Positions 1 to 8,308 are shown, numbered from the stretch's first letter. The stretch: DNA of 19,163 nt from an uncultured Porphyromonas sp. (GCF_947254915.1 NZ_CAMYEZ010000022.1:1-19163), one strand, 5' to 3'. Notes: a model not told the origin generated them from the letters alone. Numbers and translations are program-made.

Positions 1-3
1 ACA

Positions 4-747
4 ATGAAAAGTAAATATATCATCCGCATAGACGATGCCTGCCCTACAATGGATAGGGAGAGGTGGCTATTGTTTGAGCAAATATTTGATGAGTTGAGCA
101 TCAAGCCAATTGTTGCTGTAATTCCAGACAACAGGGATCCCAAGCAGCAGCTTTCACCAGACAAAGGAGATTTTTGGGAGACAGTCAATCGCTGGAAAGA
201 GAAGGGCTGGGAGATAGCTCTCCATGGATACGATCATGTCTACATCACTCAAGAAGCAGGGCTAGTTCCTCTGAATCAAAAATCTGAGTTTGCAGGACTG
301 CCTTTAGAGAGGCAGGAAGAGAAGATTAGGTCTGGTATCGAGATATTTCGTAATCATGGCCTTTCTCCTCGTGTTTGGGTAGCTCCCTCTCACACATTTG
401 ACATGAACACTCTAGAAGCATTGAAAAAACATTCGTCCATAACCATCATTAGTGATGGAATTTCGTTTCGTCCATTCCAGCGCTATGGTTTTACGTGGCT
501 ACCACTCCAACTATGGAAAGTCAGACGTATCCCAATGGGGCTATACACGATATGCTACCATCCGTCAGCAACTTCGCTAGGACAGATAAGGCGGGAAGGA
601 GAGCGCCTACGCTCTATAGCCAATAACATAGTCTCTGTAGATGAGGCCCTCAAGCGACCATGTCCTAAATATGGAATCTTGGACAGTCTATTTCACGCCC
701 TCTTTATGACTCTTAGAAAGAGTCTCAAGCTTATCACTCGTAAATAA
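4..747 (+). CDS. DUF2334-type polysaccharide deacetylase-like protein
   Basis: This is a 247-residue protein that I read as a member of the carbohydrate esterase 4-like DUF2334 group. An N-terminal strand ends in an Asp-Asp pair (D10-D11, within RIDDACP). H74 and H78 lie in HGYDH. A WVAPSH segment sits at residues 125-130 and a CYHPS segment near 187. These match the layout of metal-binding residues in NodB-like deacetylase barrels, where Asp and His residues hold a divalent metal. No signal peptide is visible, so a cytoplasmic site of action is likely. The gene starts at ATG three bases into the window and heads a run of polysaccharide genes on the same strand, which suggests that it trims an acyl group from a glycan or a lipid-linked sugar. 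The substrate cannot be read from sequence. The A+T-rich composition is shared with the next three genes. Confidence 0.8.
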   Translation: MKSKYIIRIDDACPTMDRERWLLFEQIFDELSIKPIVAVIPDNRDPKQQLSPDKGDFWETVNRWKEKGWEIALHGYDHVYITQEAGLVPLNQKSEFAGLPLERQEEKIRSGIEIFRNHGLSPRVWVAPSHTFDMNTLEALKKHSSITIISDGISFRPFQRYGFTWLPLQLWKVRRIPMGLYTICYHPSATSLGQIRREGERLRSIANNIVSVDEALKRPCPKYGILDSLFHALFMTLRKSLKLITRK

Positions 748-879
748 GAGCCCGACAAGTTTGTTAACTCATAGAAAGAATCATCCACCTTTAGATTGTC
801 TACAAACTTCAATTCTCGCTATCAACATTTTGATGGAAGAATATGGCTTATTAAAAGTATTTGAAAACACTGCTGTAGC

Positions 880-2067
880 GTGATATCCCAACTCTCATTT
901 ATTTCTGTCGCAGACGTTTTGTCTCTTGTCTTCTTTTTGGTGATAGCCATTGTGCTCAGCAAAAAAGTTCGTGGAAGTAAAAGGCTCTTTTCCTTACTTA
1001 CGCTACTTCATCTAGTGACGACTTTGTTCTACTTCTTCTATAGTCTAAGGTTTCCTAATGGTAGTGATAGCACGGTTTATTATTCAACAGCACTGTCTCA
1101 TAGCGAAGGTTGGTTGAGTATACTTAACCTCCAGTATGCCACAAGTAGCGTACACTTCCTTTGCTATCCTCTAATACATTTGTTTGGACTCCACTACTTT
1201 GGGTGCTTCATCATATTCTCTATTATAGGTTTAATTGGCTGGACTCTTATTCTAGAAGTTGCTCTAGATCTAGTCAAACCTTTGAGGACAAGCCGATGGA
1301 CGTATCTACTACTGCTACCACAGCTTCACTTCTGGACCTGTGCCATCGGTAAGGACTCGGTCTGCTTTTTGCTTATATCTCTGATTATTTATGCTTGGCA
1401 CTTCAAGAGACCATTGTGGCTCATATTGTTAGCGATAGTACCTCTAGCTATAATCAGAGTCCACGTGGCAGGAGTTGTTGCAGTAGCTTTTCTTCTCGCT
1501 GCTCTGTTATCAAAAAGGAGGTACAATCTATTCACAAAACTCTTCATTGCTGCTATCACTACAGTCGGCATTGCATTCATCTTCAATAGATTTCTCGAGA
1601 CTACAAAATCTGAGAGTCTCTCGGATGTTGCTAGTTATGCGGAGAGCTTTACCGAAACTTATAGTGATACTGGGTCATTTGTAGATTTAAGTAATTCTCC
1701 AATCATTGTCAAGATGGTGGCTTACCTGTTTCGTCCATTCTTCTTTGATGCTAGAAACGTTTTGACCCTTGAAGCTTCCGTTGAGAATCTTCTTTGGATT
1801 GCGTTTGTTTTCACAATGCTAGCCTTGCTCTTCAAGCGCAAAAAACGCTTTTCGATAGATTGGGGACAGCTCGGATTCCCACTCTTATCAGCCCTATTCC
1901 TCCTAGTAGGACTTTCTTATGGTGTGTCTAACCTAGGGATTGCAATGCGACAAAAGACTATGATATTTCCATTCCTATTGTATGGATTGTTATACCTAAC
2001 AAACCTAGACTATATAGTCAAGAAAGGTCTTAAAACCTTAGATTGGAAGACAGCCTATAATAAATAG
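880..2067 (+). CDS. Polytopic membrane protein, candidate Wzy/EpsG-like polysaccharide polymerase
   Basis: The 395-residue protein is dominated by hydrophobic segments, about ten by eye, with short charged loops such as KKVRGSKR and FKRKKRF. A longer polar stretch near residues 246-266 is rich in Ser, Glu and Thr and could be an external loop. This layout and size fit O-antigen or capsule repeat-unit polymerases (Wzy or EpsG-like), which diverge too fast for motif-based assignment. The neighbouring deacetylase and glycosyltransferases support the role. A flippase is the main alternative, but Wzx proteins usually have 12-14 segments. The frame opens with GTG at 880 because an in-frame TGA at 862 blocks any earlier start; no Shine-Dalgarno sequence is evident. 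Composition is strongly A+T-rich: about 37% G+C in the row 1501-1560. Confidence 0.65.
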   Translation: MISQLSFISVADVLSLVFFLVIAIVLSKKVRGSKRLFSLLTLLHLVTTLFYFFYSLRFPNGSDSTVYYSTALSHSEGWLSILNLQYATSSVHFLCYPLIHLFGLHYFGCFIIFSIIGLIGWTLILEVALDLVKPLRTSRWTYLLLLPQLHFWTCAIGKDSVCFLLISLIIYAWHFKRPLWLILLAIVPLAIIRVHVAGVVAVAFLLAALLSKRRYNLFTKLFIAAITTVGIAFIFNRFLETTKSESLSDVASYAESFTETYSDTGSFVDLSNSPIIVKMVAYLFRPFFFDARNVLTLEASVENLLWIAFVFTMLALLFKRKKRFSIDWGQLGFPLLSALFLLVGLSYGVSNLGIAMRQKTMIFPFLLYGLLYLTNLDYIVKKGLKTLDWKTAYNK

Positions 2068-2102
2068 AGACCTCACTCTTTTTTATTACCTAGCACAGAT
2101 AA

Positions 2103-3221
2103 ATGAAGTCAAATATCTTAGTTTTCATACCCAATGATTCTAGAGTAGGAGGATCTGATGAGGTGCTATTTCAAATTGCTAATCACTATGCTTCTCATGG
2201 AGCAAATGTGTATATCTTATTTCTCACAAAGATCCGTTTCGGAGATTGGCAAGTACTGGAGGGACTGTCTAATGTACACTTCTATAGTAATAGTTCCGCT
2301 CGAGAACTAGGAGGGGTATTTCCCTCGTTAGTCAACGTCTTTAGGTTGCGACGTATCCGATTTGATTATGTGTTTACGTCCAATCCACATACAGCTAGCT
2401 TCCTTGGACTATTGCGTATGGTTGGGGTGTTAAAGACTAAGCACTTTATAGGTAGAGAGACTTCGTCAGTGTTTTTACGCTTTACGGGCAGGGAACTAAG
2501 ATCGTATAAGCTACATCATCACTTGGGATATAGAGCTTTAGATTGCCTCATCTGTCAGACAGAGGAGATGAAGCAACAATTTATAGAGGGGACCCCATCT
2601 ATAGCGAAAAGAGTAAATCCAGTCGTTATCCCTAACCCTGTTAACCCATCTGAAATGAAGGCGAAGGCCTTAAAAGCTCTAGACTTCTCCATCCCCTGTC
2701 AAGGAAGACTTGTAGTTTCAGCAGGCCGCTTCATCAATGAAAAGGGTTTTGACCTATTGATCGAGGCTTTTGATAGGCTACAAAAAGAGGTCGCTTTTCA
2801 GGATGTTACGTTACTCATACTCGGAGATGGAACAGGTCGACAAAACCTAGAGAGTATGGTCAAGCATAGGGGGCTACAAGCTAAAGTCCTACTGCCAGGT
2901 ATGAGCAAAAATGTTTATCCATATTTCAGGCGAGCTACGCTATGCGTTATATCGTCTAGAATGGAGGGATTTCCTAATGTGCTCCTACAGATGATGTCTC
3001 AGTGCAATAGTGTGGTCTCCACAATCTGTGCTGGGGGCATTGATCAGATAGCGGGGCTAATCACTTGTGAGCCTAATAATGTTGACGCGCTATATCAAGC
3101 GATGAAGTACGCCCTAGAGACTGAAGACACAACAAAGAATCGTCCTCTCTTTGAACAAGAATTAGAGAGCCGAAGTATTAGTAATTTCATCGCAAAGATT
3201 GAACTAGCAGCAAGTAACTGA
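2103..3221 (+). CDS. GT4-family glycosyltransferase (first of tandem pair)
   Basis: This 372-residue GT-B fold glycosyltransferase probably transfers a sugar from a nucleotide donor to a lipid-linked glycan at the cytoplasmic face of the membrane. The N-terminal Rossmann half begins with NILVFIPNDSRVGGSDEV, the usual Gly-rich acceptor-side loop. The C-terminal half carries VSAGRFINEKGFDLLIEAF and LLILGDGTGR, typical of GT4 donor domains. The family EX7E motif is present as EGFPNVLLQ, so E288 is kept and the second Glu is Gln at 296. The protein aligns over its full length with the product of the next gene, so the two are paralogues. It lies 35 bases after the polymerase candidate. Composition is A+T-rich, about 33% G+C in the row 2161-2220. 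Donor and acceptor are unknown. Confidence 0.87.
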   Translation: MKSNILVFIPNDSRVGGSDEVLFQIANHYASHGANVYILFLTKIRFGDWQVLEGLSNVHFYSNSSARELGGVFPSLVNVFRLRRIRFDYVFTSNPHTASFLGLLRMVGVLKTKHFIGRETSSVFLRFTGRELRSYKLHHHLGYRALDCLICQTEEMKQQFIEGTPSIAKRVNPVVIPNPVNPSEMKAKALKALDFSIPCQGRLVVSAGRFINEKGFDLLIEAFDRLQKEVAFQDVTLLILGDGTGRQNLESMVKHRGLQAKVLLPGMSKNVYPYFRRATLCVISSRMEGFPNVLLQMMSQCNSVVSTICAGGIDQIAGLITCEPNNVDALYQAMKYALETEDTTKNRPLFEQELESRSISNFIAKIELAASN

Positions 3222-3348
3222 ATAGGCACAGCTGCTTGTGATGTTAGACTCTGAGAAGCACTATGTATTGTCAGTCAAGCATGAAAGCTCTAAGCTCTGA
3301 GACAAGCTCAAATCGAACACACAAATAGCGATATTCGTTTCCTTTACT

Positions 3349-4473
3349 ATGAGACAGATATTACTGATCCTACCGACAGACTCTTTGAAAGGTGGCGCAG
3401 AGACTGTACTGCATCTCATCGCAAAAGAGCTTGTAGCAGATAGTGATACGCAGATAACCATTGCTTTTTTGACAGGCAGGGTATACCATGGCTGGGATCG
3501 TTTGGGAGAACTGCCAAACGTATCGCTCATCTTCACTCAGTCACAAAGCGTTTGGTGCGGTATGCCCAAACTTATACTAAACCTCATACGTCTTCGTGGG
3601 CGCAAGTTTGATATCTGCTTTACTTCACATACCGATATGACAGGGGTTGCTGGGCTATTGAAGCGACTCCGGGTACTCTCTATCCAAACTTTAGTGGCGC
3701 GTGAGAGTTGCTCCGTGTTTTTGAGGTATAAGAGACCACCTCTTCGCTTCAGGATACATCACGCCTTGGGATACCCTGCCGTCAATCTATTGATCTGCCA
3801 AACGCAAATGATGAAAGAGCAGTTTGTCCAAGGAGCTCCTCAATTAGCTAAGCGTATTCAAGCGATTGAAGTACTACCCAACCCGATTGACCTAGCACAG
3901 ATCAGCGATGCGGCTCAAAAGAGTGTGCAGACATGCTTATTCCCCTCATATCGCTATATCGTGGCTGCAGGTAGACTAATCCCTATCAAAGGATATGATC
4001 TGCTGATCAAAGCTTTTTACTCACTTCATAAGGAGTCTCAATTTGAAGATACTCGACTAGTGATCCTAGGAGAGGGTGCAAGTCGTCAGACCCTAGAAAA
4101 ACTCTTACAGGAGCTACAATTAGAGCATGCCGTAGAGCTGAGGGGGAATGTGGAGAATGTCTATCCCTACTTCCGTCAGGCTACACTATGTGTCGTCTCT
4201 TCGCTACTAGAGGGCTTCCCCAATGTACTCTTGCAGATGATGAGCCAGTGTGATCGTGTCGTCTCTACCCTCTGCGCAGGAGGTATTGATACGATAGATG
4301 GAGTCTTAACCTGCCCCCCCAATCAGGTCTCATCTTTATATAAGGTGATGAAAGAGTCGCTGGAAGAGGAATCTACAGCTGAGAATCGACCGTTATTTAA
4401 CCGAGAGCTAAACAAAAGATCGATCACGTTCTTTATGCAGAAGATGAATGCTCTAATAGAGAGGCTCAAGTAG
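3349..4473 (+). CDS. GT4-family glycosyltransferase (second of tandem pair)
   Basis: This is a 374-residue GT4 enzyme that is a paralogue of the preceding gene's product. Shared blocks include LLPTDS/FIPNDS near the N-terminus, the LICQT block followed by MK.QF, YPYFR.ATLCV and a nearly identical segment around EGFPNVLLQMMSQC. E288 of the EX7E motif is kept and residue 296 is again Gln. The donor domain has VAAGRLIPIKGYDLLIKAF and LVILGEGASR. A gap of 127 bases precedes it, with no clear promoter. It probably adds a related sugar, or the same sugar in another linkage, to the polysaccharide repeat unit. A run of seven C at 4314-4320 lies in-frame near the 3' end. The gap to the next start is 29 bases. 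Confidence 0.87.
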   Translation: MRQILLILPTDSLKGGAETVLHLIAKELVADSDTQITIAFLTGRVYHGWDRLGELPNVSLIFTQSQSVWCGMPKLILNLIRLRGRKFDICFTSHTDMTGVAGLLKRLRVLSIQTLVARESCSVFLRYKRPPLRFRIHHALGYPAVNLLICQTQMMKEQFVQGAPQLAKRIQAIEVLPNPIDLAQISDAAQKSVQTCLFPSYRYIVAAGRLIPIKGYDLLIKAFYSLHKESQFEDTRLVILGEGASRQTLEKLLQELQLEHAVELRGNVENVYPYFRQATLCVVSSLLEGFPNVLLQMMSQCDRVVSTLCAGGIDTIDGVLTCPPNQVSSLYKVMKESLEEESTAENRPLFNRELNKRSITFFMQKMNALIERLK

Positions 4474-4502
4474 AACTGACGTATATAACCTCGTTTTTGG
4501 TC

Positions 4503-5675
4503 ATGCAAGCGAAGACAACAGAGAAGATTAAGATCCTGAGAGTGGTAACGAGTTCAATCTCTTTCAAGTTGATAGATGGACAAGCGCAATTTATGCAGCA
4601 GCAGGGTTACCAGGTCATCACAGCCTCTGGAGGACCCTTTCCAAAGGATGGGATACCACAACTAAATGGGGTGCGATTTGTTCCACAGCCTCACTTAGTC
4701 AGACCTATTAGTATCAGGGAGGATCTCTTAGCTCTCCGAGATATGATCCGGCTCATTCGCAAAGAGCGCCCTGACATCATACACTCTCATACACCTAAGG
4801 CTGGACTAATGGGTATGCTGGCTGGCTGGTTGTGCCATGTCCCTATACGCATACATACTGTGGCGGGGTTACCACTGCTTGTTCATAGTGGATTCAAGCG
4901 CAAGATCTTAAACTTGGTTGAGCGAATCACTTATAGATGTGCCACCTCTGTCTATCCGAACTCACATAAGTTACGAGACACAATTATCTCTCTAAAGCTA
5001 GCATCACCAGACAAGCTAAGAGTAATCGGAGATGGAAGCTCCAACGGAATTAATGTGCAGCACTTCTGTAAGGAGCTACTAGCGGAAGAGCTTGTAGACC
5101 CGATCCGCAAGCAGCTGGGTGGAAGCTTCACCTTTATCTTTGTAGGACGGATCGTGAGGGATAAGGGGATCTGTGAACTTGTTGAGGCGTTCACTCGTCT
5201 GCAGCAAGAGCATCCTGATGCTCGATTGCTACTTGTAGGCAACTTCGAGCAGGAGCTAGATCCACTACCAGAGGAGGTCTATCATACGATACAGAGTCAC
5301 CCAGCTATCTACTGTGCAGGGTGGCAAGATGATGTGCGACCTTGGTTTGCTGCGGCTGATGCACTGGCCTTTCCCTCCTATCGGGAGGGCTTTCCCAATG
5401 TCGTACTGCAAGCGGGTGCTATGGAGCTCCCCTGCGTTGTCTCCGACATCAATGGTTGCAACGAAATCATCATAGAGGGAGAGAATGGGCTGATCATACC
5501 GCCTTACGATGCTGCAGCACTATATCAAGCCATGAAGCGTATGATTGAGGATAAAGCTCTTTACATGCACTGCCAGCAGAATGCTCGCCCTCTGATCGCC
5601 TCTCGCTATAAGCAGGAAGATGTGTGGCAAGCAACGCTGGAGATGTACCGTAGCTTGACTGGGAATGATAAGTAG
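4503..5675 (+). CDS. GT4-family glycosyltransferase, WlbH/EpsF-like
   Basis: This 390-residue GT-B glycosyltransferase has the N-terminal pattern KILRVVTSSISFKLIDGQ, then HSHTPKAGLMGMLAG and HTVAGLPLL, as in the WlbH-like branch of GT4 found next to sugar-phosphate transferases. The donor half carries FIFVGRIVRDKGICELVEAF and the EX7E region EGFPNVVLQ (E295, Q303). The start chosen is ATG at 4503; a TTG two codons upstream at 4497 also opens the frame but is weaker. In this family the enzyme often adds the second sugar, directly after the initiating transferase has acted. The adjacent transferase gene downstream supports that reading. Composition is intermediate, about 48% G+C in row 4741-4800, between the A+T-rich genes before it and the richer ones after. 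Confidence 0.85.
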   Translation: MQAKTTEKIKILRVVTSSISFKLIDGQAQFMQQQGYQVITASGGPFPKDGIPQLNGVRFVPQPHLVRPISIREDLLALRDMIRLIRKERPDIIHSHTPKAGLMGMLAGWLCHVPIRIHTVAGLPLLVHSGFKRKILNLVERITYRCATSVYPNSHKLRDTIISLKLASPDKLRVIGDGSSNGINVQHFCKELLAEELVDPIRKQLGGSFTFIFVGRIVRDKGICELVEAFTRLQQEHPDARLLLVGNFEQELDPLPEEVYHTIQSHPAIYCAGWQDDVRPWFAAADALAFPSYREGFPNVVLQAGAMELPCVVSDINGCNEIIIEGENGLIIPPYDAAALYQAMKRMIEDKALYMHCQQNARPLIASRYKQEDVWQATLEMYRSLTGNDK

Positions 5676-5718
5676 CCCCTTCGCGTAGATTTTAGACTAT
5701 AACAGTTCGCATAGGAAG

Positions 5719-5732
5719 CGTTATCTTTGTAG
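5719..5732 (+). promoter_or_regulatory. Candidate Bacteroidetes -7 promoter block
   Basis: The bases CGTTATCTTTGTAG contain TATCTTTG at 5722-5729, an exact match to the Bacteroidetes TAnnTTTG -7 element. No convincing -33 TTTG is seen at the usual distance. The same 14-base block with two changes lies before the MoxR gene (7270-7283). If real, transcription would begin around 5735, downstream of the GTG at 5732 and before the ATG at 5759. That supports the ATG as the start of the sugar transferase. Confidence 0.5.
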
Positions 5733-5758
5733 TGGCTCAAGCCTACCTAATAACGAAT

Positions 5759-6364
5759 ATGATCTATAGGAAGTATATCAAGCGCATACTAGACTTCACA
5801 GGAGCCCTCATTATGCTGATTGTGCTGTCGCCAGTGCTACTGGTAGTGACGGTGTGGTTGCACTTTGCCAATAAGGGAGCAGGAGCGTTCTTCACGCAGG
5901 AGCGCCCAGGCAAGGACGAGCGAATCTTTAAGCTCTACAAGTTCAAGAGTATGACCGATGAACAAGATGCGGAGGGCAATCTGCTCCCCGATGGGGAGCG
6001 GCTTACGTCTGTTGGTCGCTTCATCCGCAAGACCTCGCTCGACGAGCTACCTCAGCTATGGAATGTCCTCAAGGGGGATATGAGCTTCATCGGACCACGA
6101 CCGCTCTTGGTACAGTATCTACCTCTATATAGCGCATCACAGCGGCGTCGCCACGAGGTGAGGCCTGGCATTACGGGCTGGGCGCAAGTGTCCGGTCGAA
6201 ATGCAATAAGCTGGGAGAGGAAGTTCGCCCTGGACGTTTGGTATGTAGATCATCTCTCTTTTCGTCTTGACTATATTATTATATGGCGTACCGTTGTCAA
6301 GGTCTTGAGAAGAGAGGGGATCAGCTCTGCTAGCTGTGACACCATGGAGCCATTTGAAGGATAG
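5759..6364 (+). CDS. PglC/WcaJ-type undecaprenyl-phosphate sugar-1-phosphate transferase
   Basis: This 201-residue monotopic phosphoglycosyl transferase would move a sugar phosphate from a UDP-sugar to undecaprenyl phosphate, the first membrane step of repeat-unit synthesis. Residues about 7-32 form the re-entrant membrane helix with an LSPVLL Ser-Pro kink. The sequence continues with YKFKSMT, the catalytic Asp-Glu pair D95-E96 in LDELPQLWN, GDMSFIGPRP, and VRPGITGWAQVSGRN. The length fits the minimal PglC-like class without the extra N-terminal domain of WbaP or WcaJ. GTG at 5732 would add nine residues, but a promoter-like block overlaps it. The close homologue at 15846-16502 begins MYRNYIKR, matching a start at MIYRKYIKR, so ATG 5759 is preferred. 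The gene lies seven bases before the acyltransferase. Confidence 0.9.
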   Translation: MIYRKYIKRILDFTGALIMLIVLSPVLLVVTVWLHFANKGAGAFFTQERPGKDERIFKLYKFKSMTDEQDAEGNLLPDGERLTSVGRFIRKTSLDELPQLWNVLKGDMSFIGPRPLLVQYLPLYSASQRRRHEVRPGITGWAQVSGRNAISWERKFALDVWYVDHLSFRLDYIIIWRTVVKVLRREGISSASCDTMEPFEG

Positions 6365-6371
6365 AGAGACT

Positions 6372-7019
6372 ATGAAGGATATTGTAATAATCGGAGCTGG
6401 AGGACTGGGGCGAGAGATCTTAGGGCTTATACAATCTATCAATAAGAAGGAGTCTCGGTGGCGTGTCAAGGGATTCTACGATGATGGCGCGGAATGCGGG
6501 AAGCTTATTCATGGACTGCCCATACTGGGCAAGGTGGAGGCTCTCAACGCTCAACAAGAGGCTCTTGATGTAGCAATCGCTATTGGCGACTCAAGCACAA
6601 GACGCAAAGTCTACGACGGACTTAACAAGCAGTACCTCTCATTTCCTGCGCTAATCAGTCCCGATGCTACGATCCTAGACGAGGAGAGTGTCTCTATTGA
6701 TGAGGGCGTTCTTTGCTGTGCTGGAACAATCCTCACTTGTGATATAACTATTGGTGCTTTTACGCTGCTGAACCTGTGCTGTACGGTCGGGCATGACGCT
6801 GTCATAGAGCCTTTCTGCTCTTTTATGCCTTCAGTAAACATCTCTGGGGAGACTCATATCGGAGCGGAAGTCTATATGGGTACAAGCTCTTCAATCATCA
6901 ATCGTATCTCCATAGGGGGAAACTCAACGATAGGAGCAGGAGCTGTAGTGACAAAAGACATCCCCACAGACTGTGTCGCAGTAGGATGTCCCGCTCGTCC
7001 TATCAAGTTTAAGTCGTAG
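6372..7019 (+). CDS. PglD/NeuD-family sugar O- or N-acyltransferase
   Basis: This 215-residue protein has an N-terminal nucleotide-sugar-binding Rossmann part (VIIGAGGLGREILGLI, residues 4-19). A C-terminal left-handed beta-helix of hexapeptide repeats follows: ITIGAF, HIGAEVYMG, ISIGGNSTIGAGAVV. It ends in the family's typical VGCPARPIK tail. H141 in TVGHDAV matches the catalytic His of PglD-type enzymes, which use acetyl-CoA to acylate a UDP-amino sugar or sialic acid precursor. The ATG at 6372 is chosen because an upstream in-frame ATG at 6336 would overlap the previous gene, and MKDIVIIGAGG is the normal family N-terminus. Co-occurrence with a PglC-like enzyme is common. The aminotransferase that would supply a 4-amino sugar is not in this window, so the substrate stays open. 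Confidence 0.87.
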   Translation: MKDIVIIGAGGLGREILGLIQSINKKESRWRVKGFYDDGAECGKLIHGLPILGKVEALNAQQEALDVAIAIGDSSTRRKVYDGLNKQYLSFPALISPDATILDEESVSIDEGVLCCAGTILTCDITIGAFTLLNLCCTVGHDAVIEPFCSFMPSVNISGETHIGAEVYMGTSSSIINRISIGGNSTIGAGAVVTKDIPTDCVAVGCPARPIKFKS

Positions 7020-7073
7020 ATAGTTGATAGTCTCTTAAGTGTACCTGAGATGTTCCAACTATCCTTTGCTGTA

Positions 7074-7094
7074 TTAGCTATTGGCTGTTGGCTA
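7074..7094 (+). repeat. Three heptamer repeats upstream of moxR
   Basis: Three tandem seven-base units TTAGCTA, TTGGCTG and TTGGCTA follow one another. The last two units recur exactly at 8295-8308, just after the MoxR stop codon. The rest of the 285-base gap 7020-7304 holds a small hairpin (CATAC, CTCC loop, GTATG at 7140-7153) and the promoter block described separately; no gene is visible in it. Confidence 0.6.
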
Positions 7095-7269
7095 GAGCTA
7101 TCAAAGTGGTGAGGAGCTGAGGGTGAGGTCTGAAGGGAGCATACCTCCGTATGTAACCGAAGCCGAATCCCGAAAGCAACACAGAGATTCGCCTTTATGC
7201 AACAGTCTCAAGATATAATGCGTCAGCCCTGGAGTTATGACGGGGAGGAAGCGTTCATTCGGAGATTAT

Positions 7270-7283
7270 CGTTACTTTTGTAG
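7270..7283 (+). promoter_or_regulatory. Candidate promoter of the Bat operon
   Basis: CGTTACTTTTGTAG holds TACTTTTG at 7273-7280, an exact TAnnTTTG -7 element, 24 bases before the ATG of the MoxR gene. A good -33 TTTG is not seen at the expected distance. The block differs at only two positions from the one at 5719-5732. It is the last promoter-like site before a tightly packed gene run, so it may drive the whole operon. Confidence 0.55.
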
Positions 7284-7304
7284 CATCTAAGCTAGAAGAA
7301 AACT

Positions 7305-8294
7305 ATGACGCAGGTATCAGATCTAGAGAATCGTCAAGCATACATCACCCAGCAGAGTGGCTTCATACGCCAGCTACAAGAGGGGATGCACACTACGATC
7401 ATCGGGCAGGAGCATCTTGTGGAGTCGCTCTTGATCGGCTTGCTAGCCGATGGACATATCCTCCTCGAGGGTGTACCAGGGCTCGCTAAGACACTCGCTA
7501 TCACGACGCTCGCTAAGCTCATTGATGCAGACTATAGCCGCATACAGTTCACCCCAGACCTACTCCCAGCTGACCTCATCGGTACGCTGATCTACAGTCA
7601 GCGTACCGAGTCTTTTTCGGTCAAGAAGGGACCTATCTTCGCTCACTTTGTCCTCGCAGATGAGATCAACCGTGCTCCAGCCAAGGTGCAGAGTGCGCTC
7701 CTCGAGGCGATGCAGGAGCGACAGGTGACGCTCGGTGAGGAGACCTATCCGCTCCCCTCGCCTTTCCTAGTGATGGCGACGCAAAACCCCATTGAGCAGG
7801 AGGGTACCTACCGACTGCCCGAGGCGCAGGTAGACCGCTTCCTCCTCAAGGTGGTGCTGGACTACCCCTCGCATGAGGAGGAGATGAAGATTATTGAGAT
7901 GAATCTGGCTAGCCAGCTACCCACGGTAAAGCCTGTGACGACTGCTCAGCAGATCTTAGCAGCTCGTGAAGCGGTACAGCAGGTTTATCTAGATGAGAAG
8001 ATCCTTCGCTACATCGTAGACTTGGTGATGGCAACACGACAAGCAGAGAGCGTCCCAGCGCTACAAGGGATGATCGCTTATGGCGCTTCGCCACGTGCGT
8101 CGATCTCGCTGGCAGCCGCTGCACGAGCATACGCCTTCATCGCTCAGAGAGCCTATGTGATCCCTGAGGATGTGCGTGCCGTGTGCCACGACGTGCTACG
8201 TCATCGTCTCGGCATGAGCTACGAGGCGGAAGCCGTTGGTATGAGTGCCGACAAAGCGATCGACGAGATCATCAACGTGGTGCCAGTACCTTAA
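7305..8294 (+). CDS. moxR: MoxR-family AAA+ ATPase of the Bat operon
   Basis: This 329-residue AAA+ ATPase has Walker A GVPGLAKT at residues 56-63 (K62, T63) and Walker B LADEINRAP with D119-E120. A sensor-I-like TQNPIEQEGTYRLPEAQVDRF begins near residue 160 with N162. The C-terminal lid carries GASPRASISLAAAARAYA, a MoxR signature. MoxR ATPases work with vWA-domain partners as chaperone-like machines that mature or insert protein complexes, and the DUF58 and Bat vWA genes follow here as in other Bacteroidetes. ATG 7305 is the first start after the promoter block. The 93-base gap to the DUF58 gene is mostly short tandem repeats. Any ATP-driven target is unknown. Confidence 0.95.
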   Translation: MTQVSDLENRQAYITQQSGFIRQLQEGMHTTIIGQEHLVESLLIGLLADGHILLEGVPGLAKTLAITTLAKLIDADYSRIQFTPDLLPADLIGTLIYSQRTESFSVKKGPIFAHFVLADEINRAPAKVQSALLEAMQERQVTLGEETYPLPSPFLVMATQNPIEQEGTYRLPEAQVDRFLLKVVLDYPSHEEEMKIIEMNLASQLPTVKPVTTAQQILAAREAVQQVYLDEKILRYIVDLVMATRQAESVPALQGMIAYGASPRASISLAAAARAYAFIAQRAYVIPEDVRAVCHDVLRHRLGMSYEAEAVGMSADKAIDEIINVVPVP

Positions 8295-8308
8295 TTGGCT
8301 GTTGGCTA
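8295..8308 (+). repeat. Two heptamers matching the pre-moxR repeat
   Basis: TTGGCTGTTGGCTA begins on the base directly after the MoxR stop codon and repeats 7081-7094 exactly. Including the next 12 bases, the two copies agree at 20 of 26 positions, so the ATPase gene lies between imperfect direct repeats. Confidence 0.65.

Noticed and set aside
4314..4320. Seven-C run as a phase-variation switch in the second GT4
   Set aside because: Seven bases is short for a hypermutable tract, the conserved protein continues through it, and only about 50 residues follow it.
5732..5758. GTG at 5732 as the start of the first sugar transferase
   Set aside because: A promoter-like block ends on this codon, and the homologue at 15846-16502 begins at the position equal to ATG 5759.
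7051..7113. Short hydrophobic plus-strand frame of 20 codons before moxR
   Set aside because: It is built largely from the heptamer repeat sequence and is too short to support as a gene.
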